Shown here: positions 8,582 through 18,722 of the stretch, piece after piece | Layout of the letters: every line of letters begins with the position of its first letter | Numbering within the stretch: position 1 is the first letter of the stretch | NCBI RefSeq assembly: GCF_015163075.1 | Contig: NZ_JADDXU010000004.1 | Coordinates: 372,001-436,000, forward strand | DNA from: Streptomyces justiciae | GTDB lineage: Bacteria > Actinomycetota > Actinomycetes > Streptomycetales > Streptomycetaceae | Reading direction: 5' to 3' | Length of the DNA stretch: 64,000 nt | Made by a program: the position numbers and the translations under genes | Notes under the pieces: model-generated | The model's input: only the letters and a program-made list of their open reading frames with translations | What the model was told of the DNA's origin: nothing | The model's database searches: none

Positions 8582-9163
8582 ATGCGCAAGGTGACGTACT
8601 CGATGAACGTCTCACTGGACGGCTATATCGCCGGGCCGGACGGTGACTTCGCGTGGTCGGAGCCGGACGACGAGGTCTTCCGGTTCTGGATCGACGACAT
8701 CCGCGGGGTCGACGTCCATGTGCTCGGACGCCGGCTGTACGAGACGATGCTGTACTGGGAGACCGTCGACCAGGACGACCCGACGCTCGACGAGGCGACG
8801 CGCGAGTGGGTCGCGCTGTGGAATCCGCTCCCGAAGGTGGTCTTCTCGCGGACCCTGACGTCGGTGCAGGGGAAGAACGCCCGTCTGGTCTCCGGGAATC
8901 TGGTGGAGGAGATCGAGCGGTTGCGGGCCGAACCGGGGGACGGCGAGATCGCGATCGGCGGCGCGACGCTCGCCGCCCAGGCGTCCGCGGCGGGACTGAT
9001 CGACGAGTACCGGAGCATCATCTACCCGGTGCTGGTCGGCGGCGGCAACCCGTTCTTTCCCCGGCACGAGCGCCGCGAGGATCTCGAACTGGTCGAGACC
9101 CGCACCTTCAAGTCGAAGTTCGTCTACCTCCGCCACCGCGTGGTGCGCGGCGCCACGACGTAG
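8582..9163 (+). CDS. Dihydrofolate-reductase-like (RibD C-terminal domain) protein
   Basis: The 193-residue product opens with KVTYSMNVSLDGYIAGPDGDF, characteristic of the RibD C-terminal/DHFR-like superfamily, and contains VHVLGRRLYETM and IGGATLAAQASAAGLIDEYR, which form the nucleotide-binding fold. Members bind NADPH, but most, including this one, have no known substrate. GAGGAGGACTG upstream of the ATG is a strong ribosome-binding site. It is a single-gene unit closed by a hairpin just after the stop. Confidence 0.85.
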   Translation: MRKVTYSMNVSLDGYIAGPDGDFAWSEPDDEVFRFWIDDIRGVDVHVLGRRLYETMLYWETVDQDDPTLDEATREWVALWNPLPKVVFSRTLTSVQGKNARLVSGNLVEEIERLRAEPGDGEIAIGGATLAAQASAAGLIDEYRSIIYPVLVGGGNPFFPRHERREDLELVETRTFKSKFVYLRHRVVRGATT

Positions 9164-9194
9164 CCCGAAGGGTCCGCCGAGAGGCCTTCGGGCT
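9162..9194. terminator. Bidirectional terminator between convergent genes
   Basis: A perfect 10-bp inverted repeat (9162-9171 with 9185-9194, 13-base loop) begins at the DHFR-like stop codon and ends just before the stop of the opposing membrane-protein gene. Confidence 0.65.
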
Positions 9195-9197
9195 CGG

Positions 9198-9584
9198 TCA
9201 CGCGGGGAGGAAGCCCGGCCACCAGGGCGGCACGTTTCCCGGGCACAGCGGGTCGGGATAGGAGTCCGGCATGCCGAGCCACGTCACCAGGAACCACGCC
9301 AACCACAGCGTGAGGACGAGCCCCGCGGCCCAGGCGGTCTTGCGGTGCCGTCTTCCGAGCGTGCTCCGTACGGCGATCCACGGGACGGCGGCGGCGATCC
9401 ATATGAGAGGCGTGAGGAACAGCAAGGTCATGCCGTTGGCCGCCGCACCGTTGCCGGTGTCGCACGCGGCCCAGGCCCTCCCGATCGCGGTGACGGACAC
9501 CGCCGCGGTCAGCCCGCCGAGGAGGACCCCGCCGCCGACTCCCGTGAGCCGAGGGCTGGACGGACCCGCCGACCCTGCTTCCAC
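9198..9584 (-). CDS. Small multi-pass membrane protein of unknown function
   Basis: The 128-residue product is not recognised. It has three hydrophobic segments: roughly residues 15-36 (GVLLGGLTAAVSVTAIG), 48-68 (MTLLFLTPLIWIAAAVPW) and 82-102 (AAGLVLTLWLAWFLVTW). A basic loop lies between the second and third segments and the tail is Pro/Trp-rich. The frame is open much further upstream, but codon use and composition become protein-like only from the GTG at 9584, which follows a GGGGGAG Shine-Dalgarno. The stop of the upstream same-strand isomerase-like gene (9635) is 50 bp away, so the two may be cotranscribed. Confidence 0.65.
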   Translation of the reverse strand: MEAGSAGPSSPRLTGVGGGVLLGGLTAAVSVTAIGRAWAACDTGNGAAANGMTLLFLTPLIWIAAAVPWIAVRSTLGRRHRKTAWAAGLVLTLWLAWFLVTWLGMPDSYPDPLCPGNVPPWWPGFLPA

Positions 9585-9634
9585 GCCTGTCTCCCCCGTC
9601 GATGTGGCTGGTTCGTCGTGTAGGTCGTCTCGTC

Positions 9635-10417
9635 CTAGTCCTCTGGTTCCCAGGCGCGCAGCAGGTCGAGAAGGCCCCGGTCTCCGTCGATGCGCATGGA
9701 GGGGGCGGGGATGCGGTCGTAGAAGTACAGGACCAGCTCGCTGGCCGTGCCGTGGACGGAGGCGTCGGCAGCGATGACCGGTTCCGTGCCGGGTGCGGGG
9801 AGACGTTCGTAGCGTGCGCCGGCGCCGTCGAGGGTGAGGCGCCAGGAACGGCCCTCTGCGGCGTGGAAGTCGAAGGCCGTGGGCTGGTGCGGCCACGCGC
9901 TCGTCGTCGCGATGCAGGTGGACAGGAAGTCCTCGACACCGTCGAGCGCCACCTCGGTCGGCAGCGGTTGCGGGGCACCCACGGCGAGTTGAGCGTCGTA
10001 GGTGTGCACCGCGATCTCCTGGAGCTGGTGCCGGGCGACCGCACCGCAGGTGCGCGGCGACTGCGAAGCGCCCCACCACGTCCAGCAACCGCGGTCCGGC
10101 CCGGCTTCCCGCAGGGCGTCCAGCAGTTGCCGCGTTCCCGCGGCCAGCCATCCCGACACGAGCTCGCGGTCCTGGGGTGCCGTCGGGTCGCTCCGCGGCG
10201 CGCACTTGGCTGTGGCATCGGGACCCGCAGTGACCGTGGCGGCCCAGGCGCGGCGTCCCGCGCCCAGGTGCTGCACCAGATCCGACAGCGTCCACTCGGG
10301 GCAGGTCGGCACCGTTGTGTCGAGGTCGGGCGCGGCGGCGATCGCGGACCGGAACGCGGCGGACCGCTCGTCGATCAGCCGCAGCAGGTCAGGGAACTCA
10401 AGGGTCTCGTGCACCAC
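9635..10417 (-). CDS. Maleylpyruvate isomerase family mycothiol-dependent enzyme
   Basis: The N-terminal 150 residues form a DinB-like four-helix domain of the mycothiol-dependent maleylpyruvate isomerase type: VPTCPEWTLSDLVQHLG supplies the first metal-binding histidine region and HQLQEIAVHTYDAQLA the last. A C-terminal domain follows. Enzymes of this family use mycothiol, the actinobacterial thiol, but the substrate is unknown for most. The start is a GTG within tandem GTG GTG. It lies only 9 bp downstream of the MmyB-like regulator and is probably cotranscribed with it. Confidence 0.82.
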   Translation of the reverse strand: MVHETLEFPDLLRLIDERSAAFRSAIAAAPDLDTTVPTCPEWTLSDLVQHLGAGRRAWAATVTAGPDATAKCAPRSDPTAPQDRELVSGWLAAGTRQLLDALREAGPDRGCWTWWGASQSPRTCGAVARHQLQEIAVHTYDAQLAVGAPQPLPTEVALDGVEDFLSTCIATTSAWPHQPTAFDFHAAEGRSWRLTLDGAGARYERLPAPGTEPVIAADASVHGTASELVLYFYDRIPAPSMRIDGDRGLLDLLRAWEPED

Positions 10418-10426
10418 GGATGTCTA

Positions 10427-11227
10427 TCACCATGATCCGGTGGGCGAACAGCGAGATTCCGTCATGACCGCCTCCGCGCTCTCGGGCTTCTGCCGGGCCG
10501 CCGCCGACAGAGCCTCGGCCGTCGCCGGGTCCGCCGGCAGGAACGCCTCCAACTTCAACTCGGCCAGCGTCACATCGACGGCGGTGGCGAACGTCGTCAC
10601 GGTCGTCATCAGGCGCAGCTCACCGTACGAGGACCGCAACCGCAGCGGAACCGCGAACCCCAACACCCCAGCGGACGGAGGGAGTTCGGGCACGTACCCG
10701 GTCAACTCGGCCCGCAGTTCCTCCAGGTGGCCGAGGCGGGCCAGGACGTGGCGGGCCCATTCGGCGAGGTTGAGGATGCGGGGAGCCAGCCCGTCGGGAT
10801 GCAGCGCCAGTCGGTAGACGTTCGTGCCCGGCCCCACCAGTTCGGCCGCCGCGCCCTCGGTGATCAGGTCGAACGCGGAGTTCGCGGCGATGAGATCACC
10901 GCCCCGGTCCACCACCAGTGCCGGATACGGCAGATGCCCGCGCAGGATGTGGTCGATCGCCGTGCGGACGGGGGCCAGCACCGGATCGTCGAGCCGGCTC
11001 TCCGGGTAGGCGGGAGCGTACCCGGCGGCCAGCAGCAACTCGTTGCGCTCCCGCAGCGACAACTCCAGCGACTCGGCCAGGCGTACGACCATGTTCCGGC
11101 CCGGCACCGACCTGCCGGACTCGATGAAGCTGAGATGCCGCTGGGTGGTGCCCGCCCGCAGCGCCAGGTCGAGCTGGCTGAGATGACGGCGGGTACGGCA
11201 ATCGCGAAGCGTACGAGGGAAGTCCAC
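10427..11227 (-). CDS. MmyB-like helix-turn-helix transcriptional regulator
   Basis: The 266-residue protein has an N-terminal XRE-type helix-turn-helix (about residues 5-62, including SQLDLALRAGTTQRHLSFIESGRS) and a C-terminal MmyB-like ligand-binding domain, a PAS-related fold thought to bind small molecules such as fatty acids. The open frame runs on to 11287, but homologous regulators begin at about the FPRTLRDCRTRRHLSQ segment, supporting the GTG at 11227. MmyB-like regulators are typically divergent from a single oxidoreductase gene, and here a flavin-dependent oxidoreductase starts 77 bp away on the other strand; it is the likely target. Confidence 0.87.
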   Translation of the reverse strand: MDFPRTLRDCRTRRHLSQLDLALRAGTTQRHLSFIESGRSVPGRNMVVRLAESLELSLRERNELLLAAGYAPAYPESRLDDPVLAPVRTAIDHILRGHLPYPALVVDRGGDLIAANSAFDLITEGAAAELVGPGTNVYRLALHPDGLAPRILNLAEWARHVLARLGHLEELRAELTGYVPELPPSAGVLGFAVPLRLRSSYGELRLMTTVTTFATAVDVTLAELKLEAFLPADPATAEALSAAARQKPESAEAVMTESRCSPTGSW

Positions 11228-11304
11228 GCACCTGTTGTAACGGCGCCGGAGGGGCCCGGGCCATTCCTCGCAGGGAATTGCCGCCACTCCCGCCGGACTT
11301 GAGC

Positions 11305-12262
11305 ATGGCCGCCATGGACATCGGTGTACTTCTTCCGACCGGCACCGCCCAGTGGGGCGCCGGCGACGACCCTCGCGAGCTGGTGGGCTTCGGCCGCCAC
11401 GCCGAACGCTCGGGTTACTCCTCGCTCTTCGTCAACGACTCCCTGATCAGCCCGCGCATCGAGGCGCTCACGATGCTGGCCGCGCTCGCCCCGGCGACCG
11501 AGACGGTGACGCTGGGCACGGCTGCCCTGCTGCCGTTCCTGCGGCGGCCGATCCAGGCCGCGCAGTCCCTCGCGTCGATCGACCTGCTGTCGGGTGGCCG
11601 CCTCGCGGTCACGGTCGGCGCCGGTTTCCCCGGCCGTTTCGGGCGGCCCCTCTATGAGCTGTCCGAGCTGCCGTGGGAGCGGCGCTTCGCCCGCCTGGAC
11701 GAGACCGTCGCCCTGTGGCGGGCCCTGTGGAACGGCGCCGACGCCTTCCACGGCGACATCCTCCGCTTCTCCGCCATCCCGCCCACGACCAGGCCGTTCC
11801 GATCCGGCGGCCCGCCTGTGTGGCTCGGCGGCGCGACCCCCGCGGCGCTCGCCCGCACCGGCCGCCTCTACGACGGATGGCTGCCGTACCCGCCCGACCC
11901 CGCCGACTACGCGACCGGCCTCCACGACCTCCGCGAGGCGGCGGCCGACGCCGGACGCGGGGCCGAGGACATCACCCCCGCGCTGTTCGTCTCCGTACGG
12001 ATCGACGACGACGCCGAGAGCGCCCGCCGGACCACGGACGCCTACGCGCGGGCCACGTACGGCATGCCGCTGGAGGAGCTGGAGAAGATCCAGGCGGTGG
12101 TCACGGGCTCCGCCGACCAAGTGCTGGAAGGCCTGGGACGGTACGTCGACGCCGGCGCCCGCCACCTCGTCGTACGCCTCGCCGCCCTGGACCTGGACTC
12201 CCAGCGGGCCCAGCTCGAACGGTGCGCAGAGCTGCTCCCCGCTCTGCGCACGCGCGAGCCCG

Positions 12263-12285
<23 letters not shown>
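11305..12285 (+). CDS. LLM-class (luciferase-like) flavin-dependent oxidoreductase
   Basis: The product of about 326 residues is a luciferase-like TIM-barrel oxidoreductase using FMN or F420. It begins MDIGVLLPTG after a short leader and has the family segments TVTLGTAALLPFLRRPIQAAQSLASIDLLSGGR and GGATPAALARTGRLYDGWLPYPP (quoted here in parts of the family pattern). Starts at 11305 and 11314 are both possible; neither has a strong ribosome-binding site. It is divergent from the MmyB-like regulator and its last 23 bp overlap the convergent sigma factor gene. The substrate is unknown. Confidence 0.85.
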
Positions 12286-13416
<1,131 letters not shown>

Positions 13417-13420
<4 letters not shown>

Positions 13421-13824
13421 TCCGTGACCGTGCAGTGCGCGCTCATGACCGGCCGGACCTCCAGCCACTCCTGGATCGGCCTGCCTCCCGCCCCCGGCGC
13501 GGCGGACAGCTCCGCGGCCAGCTCCAGTGCCCGCTCGTGACTGTCGACGTCGATGATCGTCCAGCCGGCGATGAGGTCCTTGGTCTCGGCGAAGGGGCCG
13601 TCGGTGACCGGCGGGCGCCCCTCACCGCCGTAGCGGACCCACGACCCCTCCGGGGCGAGCGCCTGACCGTCGACGTACTCGCCGGACTTCTCCAGCCGTG
13701 CCGCGAAGTCGTTCATGTACTGCACATGCGCAGAGATCTCCTCCGGCGTCCACTGGTCCATCGGCACGTCGTTCACCGCCGCAGGGGCGCCGCGGTAGTG
13801 CTTGAGCAGCAGATACTTGGCCAT
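13417..13824 (-). CDS. YCII/DGPF-domain protein, partner of the ECF42 sigma factor
   Basis: The 135-residue product is a YCII-related ferredoxin-like fold protein. It starts [12 protein letters not shown] and contains the diagnostic [16 protein letters not shown] segment that gives the DGPF family its name. Such proteins are encoded almost always with ECF42 sigma factors and often are the sigma factor's own target, but their biochemical role is not established. The stop and the sigma factor start share GTGA. A 126-bp divergent region separates it from the small gene on the plus strand. Confidence 0.9.
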
Positions 13825-13950
13825 GATCGCTCTCCTCGGTGCTGGTGCGGCCCATTGTGGCCGGGTCCACCCCGGGGACGGAGCCGGACGCGGGATCTCG
13901 ACATCGTCGGCGGGCGGTTTTTCCCGGCCCCGGCACGCGATACTTCCCCG

Positions 13951-14415
13951 GTGCTGCTGACATGGATCGCCGAAGTGGCGGACGAGCCCTTGGTGCTGGA
14001 ACCCGCCGACCGGAAGCTGGAGTGCGACACCAACACCTGGTGGCTGGGCGCGGGGGACGAGGACAGGAGGTCGCTGGCCGTGTCCGACGTGGTGGCGGCT
14101 TTCGAGCGGGCGGCTTCAGCCATCCGGGTCCGGGTCCGTGAGCTGGGGTTCTCCGGTGCGGTGACGTTCTATGTGTGGCACGACGCGCAGGCCGGGCAGC
14201 TCAGGTGCTCGACGGGGTCCGTGACCGCGGACGCGCTGCCGTTCCGCGGCGACCACCTTCCTTCCGACGACCTCGCGCCGATCGTCGAGGAGTTCCTGGC
14301 GGACGGGGAGCCGGAGCCGGGGCCGCTGCGTGTCTGGGTGAGCAGCGTCGGAACAGCCGAACGCCCGGCCGGGGAGTCCCGGCCGGGCGTTCAGCCCGAA
14401 GCGTTCAGAGGCTGA
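13951..14415 (+). CDS. Hypothetical protein
   Basis: The 154-residue product is not recognised. It is acidic, rich in Trp and Asp, and has no signal peptide or membrane segment; the middle ([17 protein letters not shown]) looks like an alternating beta-rich fold. The frame is open far upstream but coding character begins at the GTG at 13951, which lacks a clear Shine-Dalgarno. The last 18 codons run through a 15-bp perfect hairpin that also acts as the terminator against the convergent GH30 gene, so the C-terminal tail sequence is probably unconstrained. Confidence 0.6.
   Translation: MLLTWIAEVADEPLVLEPADRKLECDTNTWWLGAGDEDRRSLAVSDVVAAFERAASAIRVRVRELGFSGAVTFYVWHDAQAGQLRCSTGSVTADALPFRGDHLPSDDLAPIVEEFLADGEPEPGPLRVWVSSVGTAERPAGESRPGVQPEAFRG
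14359..14392. terminator. Strong bidirectional terminator inside a gene 3' end
   Basis: A perfect 15-bp stem (14359-14373 with 14378-14392) with a 4-base GAGT loop is the strongest hairpin seen in the window. It lies within the last codons of the plus-strand hypothetical gene and 24 bp beyond the stop of the convergent GH30 gene, so it can stop both transcripts. Confidence 0.8.
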
Positions 14416-16455
14416 TCAGCTCACCTCGGTGATCCGCCAGCGCTGGTTGGAACCGGAGTTGGCCTGCCACGTCGTGACGGCCGCGCCCTCGTTCGTCGCC
14501 TGGCCGCCGACCTCGAGGAGTCGCCCGGTCGCCTGGTTCACCAGCGTCCAGGTGCCGTCGCCTGTGGTCGAGAGGATCCACTCGGTCGCCGGGTCCCGGT
14601 CGCCGGTGTCGGGCTCGATCACCGGCACGTTGTCCCGTACGGCGAGCCGCTTGCCCTCGGCCGGGTTGGCGAAGACGTAGCGGGCCCGGTTGCTGCCCTT
14701 CTGGCCGTACTTCGCCTCAAGGCGCCACTCCTGCGCCACCGTGCCGTTCGCCGAGTTGATGACCAGGTTCGTGCCGTTGGCGCCGACGGTCACTGCCTTG
14801 CCGCTCTGCACCCCGGTCAGCGTGTAGGACGCGCCCTTGCTGAACAGGCTCGCGTCCTTCGCGACACCGGAGACGCCCTTGACGGCGAAGGAGGTCACGG
14901 ACTGCGCGGGGACGGTGTACGTCGCCTTGCCGTCGACGACCTCGACCGGCGCCTGCTGCACCAGCTTGCCGGCCGCGTCGGTCACGGTCGGGGTGACCGT
15001 CGCGTTGTCCTTGATCTTCCCGAACTTCGACAGGTCGATCGTCACCGCACGGGGCGCGGTCGTGGAGTTGACGTGGACCAGCGAGGCGCCCTTGCCGTCC
15101 TTCGTGACCGCGGCGGCGCTGGAGGTGTCGTTCACCTTGATCAGGCTGTCGCCGGGCTTGATGAAGTGCGTGAAGTTACGGGCCGTGTCGAACTTGGTGT
15201 TCGTGTAGATCGGGCAGGACTGGAGGGTGTCCGTCGACGTGCAGCTGAACGGGAGCTGGACGGAACCCCAGTTGCCGCCCTTGGCGGACTCGCCGCCCGG
15301 CTTCATGTTGTCGTAGTCCTCGACCGGCTGCCAGAACACCCAGGCCTTGGGCTCCAGTTCGCGCAGGTCGTTGACCATCTGCTGGGCGAGGCCCAGGCCG
15401 GGGCGCATGTCGGTGAAGCTCTGCCCGTCGCCCCAGTCACCCTCGACCTCGCTCATCCACAGCGGCTTGTCGGCCGCCTTGGCCAGGTCGCGGACGGTGG
15501 TGCGCTGACCGGTGCCGTACGTGTGGACGTTCATCTGGCCGACGAGGTCCTTGGACGCCTGGGAGTAGGAGTTCCAGTTGGTCGCGAACAGACCGGGGTT
15601 GGTCTCGTCCATCGCCGATATGTCGGCCTTGACCTTGGCCTTCTTCAGTGCGGGCGCCAGCGCGGCGAGTACCTTCTCCTGCATCGCGGGCCCGATGTGC
15701 GCACCCTCCTGACGGCCGCCCACCGGCTCGCCGTTCGCGTCCAGACGGGTGCCCCAGTAGCCGGTGTTGGGCTCGTTGAACGGGTCGACGGTGTCGACCC
15801 TGATGCCCTCGGACTTCTCCAGCCGCTTCGTCGCCCCGGCGAGGTAGGCGGCGAAGTCACCGACCGAACTCTCCTTCAGCTGCTCGGCGTTGGCGTTGAA
15901 CCCGCCCGAGACGTAGCCGCTCTCGGTCATGAACCACGGCGGGGAGTTGGAGAACGTCTCCCAGTGGTCGATGTCGTTCTTGATCCGCTCGACCCACCAG
16001 CGCTGGGTGGCGTCCGCGTCCGGGTTCCAGTCGGCGGCGTCGTCGGCGTTCCACCAGTCGGTGTCGGTACGGGTCGTGCCCGCCGGCGCCTTCCACCAGC
16101 CCTCGACCGCGCCACCGGCGCGCAGGTAGTCCTTCACGTCGGGGGCGTTGCCGCCGCCGATGTTGTAGCGCGCGATGTTCAGCGCCAGACCGTCGTCACC
16201 GAAGAGCAGATCGGCGAGCTTCTCGCGGATCTCCTTCGGGTAGTCGCCGGTGGCGTTGGCGAACCAGACCAGGCTGGTGCCCCAGCCCTCGAACCGGTCC
16301 TGCTTGTACGACGGATCGGGCTGCACGGTGACCGACGCGGTGGCCGTGTCGGCCTGCGCGAGCGGCGCGGGCACCGAGAGCAGTGCCGCTCCGGTCGCCA
16401 GCGCGGTCATCGACGCGGCCCCGAGGAACCGTCTGCTGCGGGTGAGTCCTGCCAT
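14416..16455 (-). CDS. Secreted GH30 glycosidase with ricin-type lectin domain, probably endo-beta-1,6-galactanase
   Basis: The 679-residue protein has a signal peptide (about residues 1-35, cleavage near AQA-DTA), a GH30 (beta/alpha)8 catalytic domain with side beta-domain (about 40-540), and a C-terminal ricin-B/CBM13-like domain (about 550-679) ending in QWRI-type repeats. Predicted acid/base is E228 in DPFNEPNTGYW and nucleophile E336 in LWMSEVEGDW. This sequence pattern matches the endo-beta-1,6-galactanase subgroup, which cuts galactan side chains of arabinogalactan proteins. It is the last gene of the importer/GH42 locus, which fits release of beta-galacto-oligosaccharides outside the cell. 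The start has GGGAG upstream. Subfamily and linkage are inference. Confidence 0.85.
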   Translation of the reverse strand: MAGLTRSRRFLGAASMTALATGAALLSVPAPLAQADTATASVTVQPDPSYKQDRFEGWGTSLVWFANATGDYPKEIREKLADLLFGDDGLALNIARYNIGGGNAPDVKDYLRAGGAVEGWWKAPAGTTRTDTDWWNADDAADWNPDADATQRWWVERIKNDIDHWETFSNSPPWFMTESGYVSGGFNANAEQLKESSVGDFAAYLAGATKRLEKSEGIRVDTVDPFNEPNTGYWGTRLDANGEPVGGRQEGAHIGPAMQEKVLAALAPALKKAKVKADISAMDETNPGLFATNWNSYSQASKDLVGQMNVHTYGTGQRTTVRDLAKAADKPLWMSEVEGDWGDGQSFTDMRPGLGLAQQMVNDLRELEPKAWVFWQPVEDYDNMKPGGESAKGGNWGSVQLPFSCTSTDTLQSCPIYTNTKFDTARNFTHFIKPGDSLIKVNDTSSAAAVTKDGKGASLVHVNSTTAPRAVTIDLSKFGKIKDNATVTPTVTDAAGKLVQQAPVEVVDGKATYTVPAQSVTSFAVKGVSGVAKDASLFSKGASYTLTGVQSGKAVTVGANGTNLVINSANGTVAQEWRLEAKYGQKGSNRARYVFANPAEGKRLAVRDNVPVIEPDTGDRDPATEWILSTTGDGTWTLVNQATGRLLEVGGQATNEGAAVTTWQANSGSNQRWRITEVS

Positions 16456-16526
16456 CGTGTGCTCCCAGCTTCATAGGTGGAAACGCTGCGGTGGTCCCTC
16501 CCGCCGGACGTACGGGGAGGGGAGTG

Positions 16527-16554
16527 CCCCGGGCGGGCCATGTGCCGCCCGGGG
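16527..16554 (-). terminator. Terminator-like hairpin between GH42 and GH30 genes
   Basis: A perfect 10-bp stem (16527-16536 with 16545-16554, 8-base loop) lies 13 bp past the GH42 stop and 72 bp before the GH30 start. It suggests that the GH30 gene is at least partly uncoupled from the upstream operon. Confidence 0.6.
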
Positions 16555-16566
16555 AGACAACTGCGG

Positions 16567-18606
16567 TCAGACCAGGGGCCGGCGGACCACGCCGACCTCG
16601 CGCGGCCCGAGGACGAGCCCGCCGTCGCCAGCCGTGCCGTACAGCACGTCACCGGCGAACCCGGGCAGCGGCACCGTGTCGTCGGTGCGGTTGACCAGGA
16701 ACAGGAACTGCTCCTCGGTGTTCTTCCGGACGACCAGCTCGACCCGTCCGCGCGCCTCGGCTGGGAGTTCGCTGTGCACGCCCGCCGGTTCGAGCAGACG
16801 CGGCAGCAGCGCGGTGAGCCCCGCGACGCCGAGACGCGTGGAGACGTACGACGCCGAACCGGCCGCCGCCGTACGGCGGGTGACCGCGGGCCGCCCGGCC
16901 TGGTTGCCGGAGTCGTAGCGGGCGAGGACCTCGGTCCGGTCGTCGGCCAGGGTGATGCGGTCGGTCCACAGGGTGCCGGTCGAGCCGTCGTCCAGGGCCA
17001 CCGACTCGTCGGCGAGCAGCGGCCCGAACTCCTCGACGCGGATGCCGAGCAGCTCGCGCAGGGCGCCGGGGTAGCCGCCGAGCCAGATGTGGTCGTTCTG
17101 GTCGACGACGCCGGAGAAGTAGGTCGTCACCAGGTGGCCGCCCTGCTCGGCGTAGCGGGTCAGCTCCTTGGCGAGCTCGGCCGGCATCACGTGCAGGACC
17201 GGCGCGATCAGCACGTCGTAGCGGGCGAAGTCGCTCTTGGTGGTGATCAGGTCGGCGCGCACGCCGAGCGCGAGGAGCGCGGAGTACCAGTCCAGGCCCT
17301 CCTGGCGGTAGTTGAGGAGCGAGGTGGGGTGGGAGTCCTGCTCGCTCGCCCACCAGGAGTCCCAGTCGAAGACGATGCCGACCTTGGCGCTCTCCCGGCT
17401 CGAACCGGCCACCGGGGCCAGCGTCCTGAGGGTGGCGCCGAGTTCGGCGACCGCGCGGAACAGCTCGCTGTCGGCGCCGGCGTGCGGGACCATCGCCGAG
17501 TGGTACTTCTCGGCACCGGCCGCCGACTGCCGCCACTGGAAGTAGCAGACGGCGTCCGCGCCGTGCGCCACGTGCAGCAGCGCGTCACGGGCCATCTCGC
17601 CGGGCCGCTTGGCCACGTTCACCGGCTGCCAGTTGACCGCGCTGGTGGAGTGCTCCATCAGGAACCACGGCCGGCCGCCCGCGATGCCGCTGGTGAGGTT
17701 CGCGGAGAAGGACAGCTCGTCGCGGGACTGCGGGCCCGGGTGGACGTAGTGGTCGTTGGAGACGAAGTCGATCTCCTCGGCCCAGTCCGCGTAGTTCATG
17801 CCCTTCGTCTCGCCCATCACCATGAAGTTGGTGGTGACCGGGACGTCCGGGGTGATCTCCTTGAGCAGGTCCCGCTCGGCGCGCAGATAGTCCTTCAGGA
17901 CGTCGGAGGAGAACCGCTTGAAGTCCAGCTGCTGCGTCGGGTTCGGGTGCGAGGCCGCGAGGCGCGGGGGCAAGATCTGCTCCCAGGCGCTGTAGCGCTG
18001 CGACCAGAACGCCGTGCCCCAGGCGTGGTTGAGGGCCTCCAGCGTGCCGTAGCGGGCGCGCAGCCAGTCGCGGAAGGCGCGGGCCGCGTCGTCGGAGTAG
18101 TCGTAGACGTTGTGGCAGCCCAGCTCGTTGGAGACGTGCCAGGCGACCAGCGCGGGGTGGTCGGCGTAGCGGGTGGCCATCTCGCGGACCAGGCGCAGGG
18201 CGTGCTCGCGGAAGACGGGGGAGGTGGGCCGCCAGTGCTGGCGGGCGCCCGGCCACAGGGTCTCGCCGGTCGCGGTGACCGGCAGGATCTCCGGGTGGGC
18301 CGTGGTCAGCCACGGCGGCGGGGAGGCGGTGGCGGTCGCCAGGTCGACGCCTATCCCACCCGCGTGCAGCAGGTCCATGACCTCGTCGAGCCAGCCGAAG
18401 TCCCAGGTGTCGGCGGTCGGTTGCAGGCGCGCCCAGGAGAAGATCGCCACGGAGACGACGTTGACACCGGCCTCCTGCATCAGCCGGACGTCCTCCTCCC
18501 ACACCTCCCGGGGCCACTGCTCGGGGTTGTAGTCGGCGCCGAAGGCGAGACGCGGGGTGAGGTCACCGTCCGCCCCGCGGCGGCGGGAGTGGAGGGTGGA
18601 GATCAT
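16567..18606 (-). CDS. GH42 beta-galactosidase
   Basis: The 679-residue protein has the three-domain GH42 layout: catalytic barrel (about 1-390), trimerisation/flavodoxin-like domain (about 395-600) and a C-terminal beta domain. It begins with the typical FGADYNPEQWP motif. The acid/base is E161 in HVSNELGCHN and the nucleophile is E318 in WFLMEHSTSAVNW. No signal peptide is present, so it should hydrolyse imported beta-galacto-oligosaccharides in the cytoplasm. The start at ATG 18606 has GGAAGGACC; an ATG farther upstream (18633) is less likely. It sits after the ABC solute-binding protein gene with a hairpin between them. Confidence 0.93.
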   Translation of the reverse strand: MISTLHSRRRGADGDLTPRLAFGADYNPEQWPREVWEEDVRLMQEAGVNVVSVAIFSWARLQPTADTWDFGWLDEVMDLLHAGGIGVDLATATASPPPWLTTAHPEILPVTATGETLWPGARQHWRPTSPVFREHALRLVREMATRYADHPALVAWHVSNELGCHNVYDYSDDAARAFRDWLRARYGTLEALNHAWGTAFWSQRYSAWEQILPPRLAASHPNPTQQLDFKRFSSDVLKDYLRAERDLLKEITPDVPVTTNFMVMGETKGMNYADWAEEIDFVSNDHYVHPGPQSRDELSFSANLTSGIAGGRPWFLMEHSTSAVNWQPVNVAKRPGEMARDALLHVAHGADAVCYFQWRQSAAGAEKYHSAMVPHAGADSELFRAVAELGATLRTLAPVAGSSRESAKVGIVFDWDSWWASEQDSHPTSLLNYRQEGLDWYSALLALGVRADLITTKSDFARYDVLIAPVLHVMPAELAKELTRYAEQGGHLVTTYFSGVVDQNDHIWLGGYPGALRELLGIRVEEFGPLLADESVALDDGSTGTLWTDRITLADDRTEVLARYDSGNQAGRPAVTRRTAAAGSASYVSTRLGVAGLTALLPRLLEPAGVHSELPAEARGRVELVVRKNTEEQFLFLVNRTDDTVPLPGFAGDVLYGTAGDGGLVLGPREVGVVRRPLV

Positions 18607-18635
18607 GGCGGTCCTTCCGAAGGGGTGGTGCACGG

Positions 18636-18665
18636 GGGCGGCGCGGCCCGGGAGCCGCGCCGCCC
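18636..18665 (-). terminator. Intercistronic hairpin after the solute-binding protein gene
   Basis: A 12-bp perfect GC stem (18636-18647 with 18654-18665, 6-base loop) follows the binding-protein gene and precedes GH42. Such hairpins commonly act as partial terminators or mRNA 3' stabilisers that let binding protein be made in excess of downstream products. Confidence 0.6.
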
Positions 18666-18676
18666 GGCGTTCATTG

Positions 18677-18722
18677 CTTCCGCGAGAAGTGCTTCTCGGC
18701 TTCCGCGAGAACTACTTCTCGA
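18677..18722. repeat. Two 23-bp direct repeats at the 3' end of the solute-binding protein gene
   Basis: The 23 bases at 18700-18722, which contain the last codons and stop of the binding-protein gene, are repeated at 18677-18699 with 20 of 23 matches. Each copy contains a small inverted repeat (CGAGAA...TTCTCG), giving tandem small hairpins. Confidence 0.75.

Noticed and set aside
5828..9163. 1100-codon open frame on the plus strand
   Set aside because: Only its last 193 codons (DHFR-like) are protein-like; the rest is the antisense of the M48 gene and a shadow of the nucleotidyltransferase frame.
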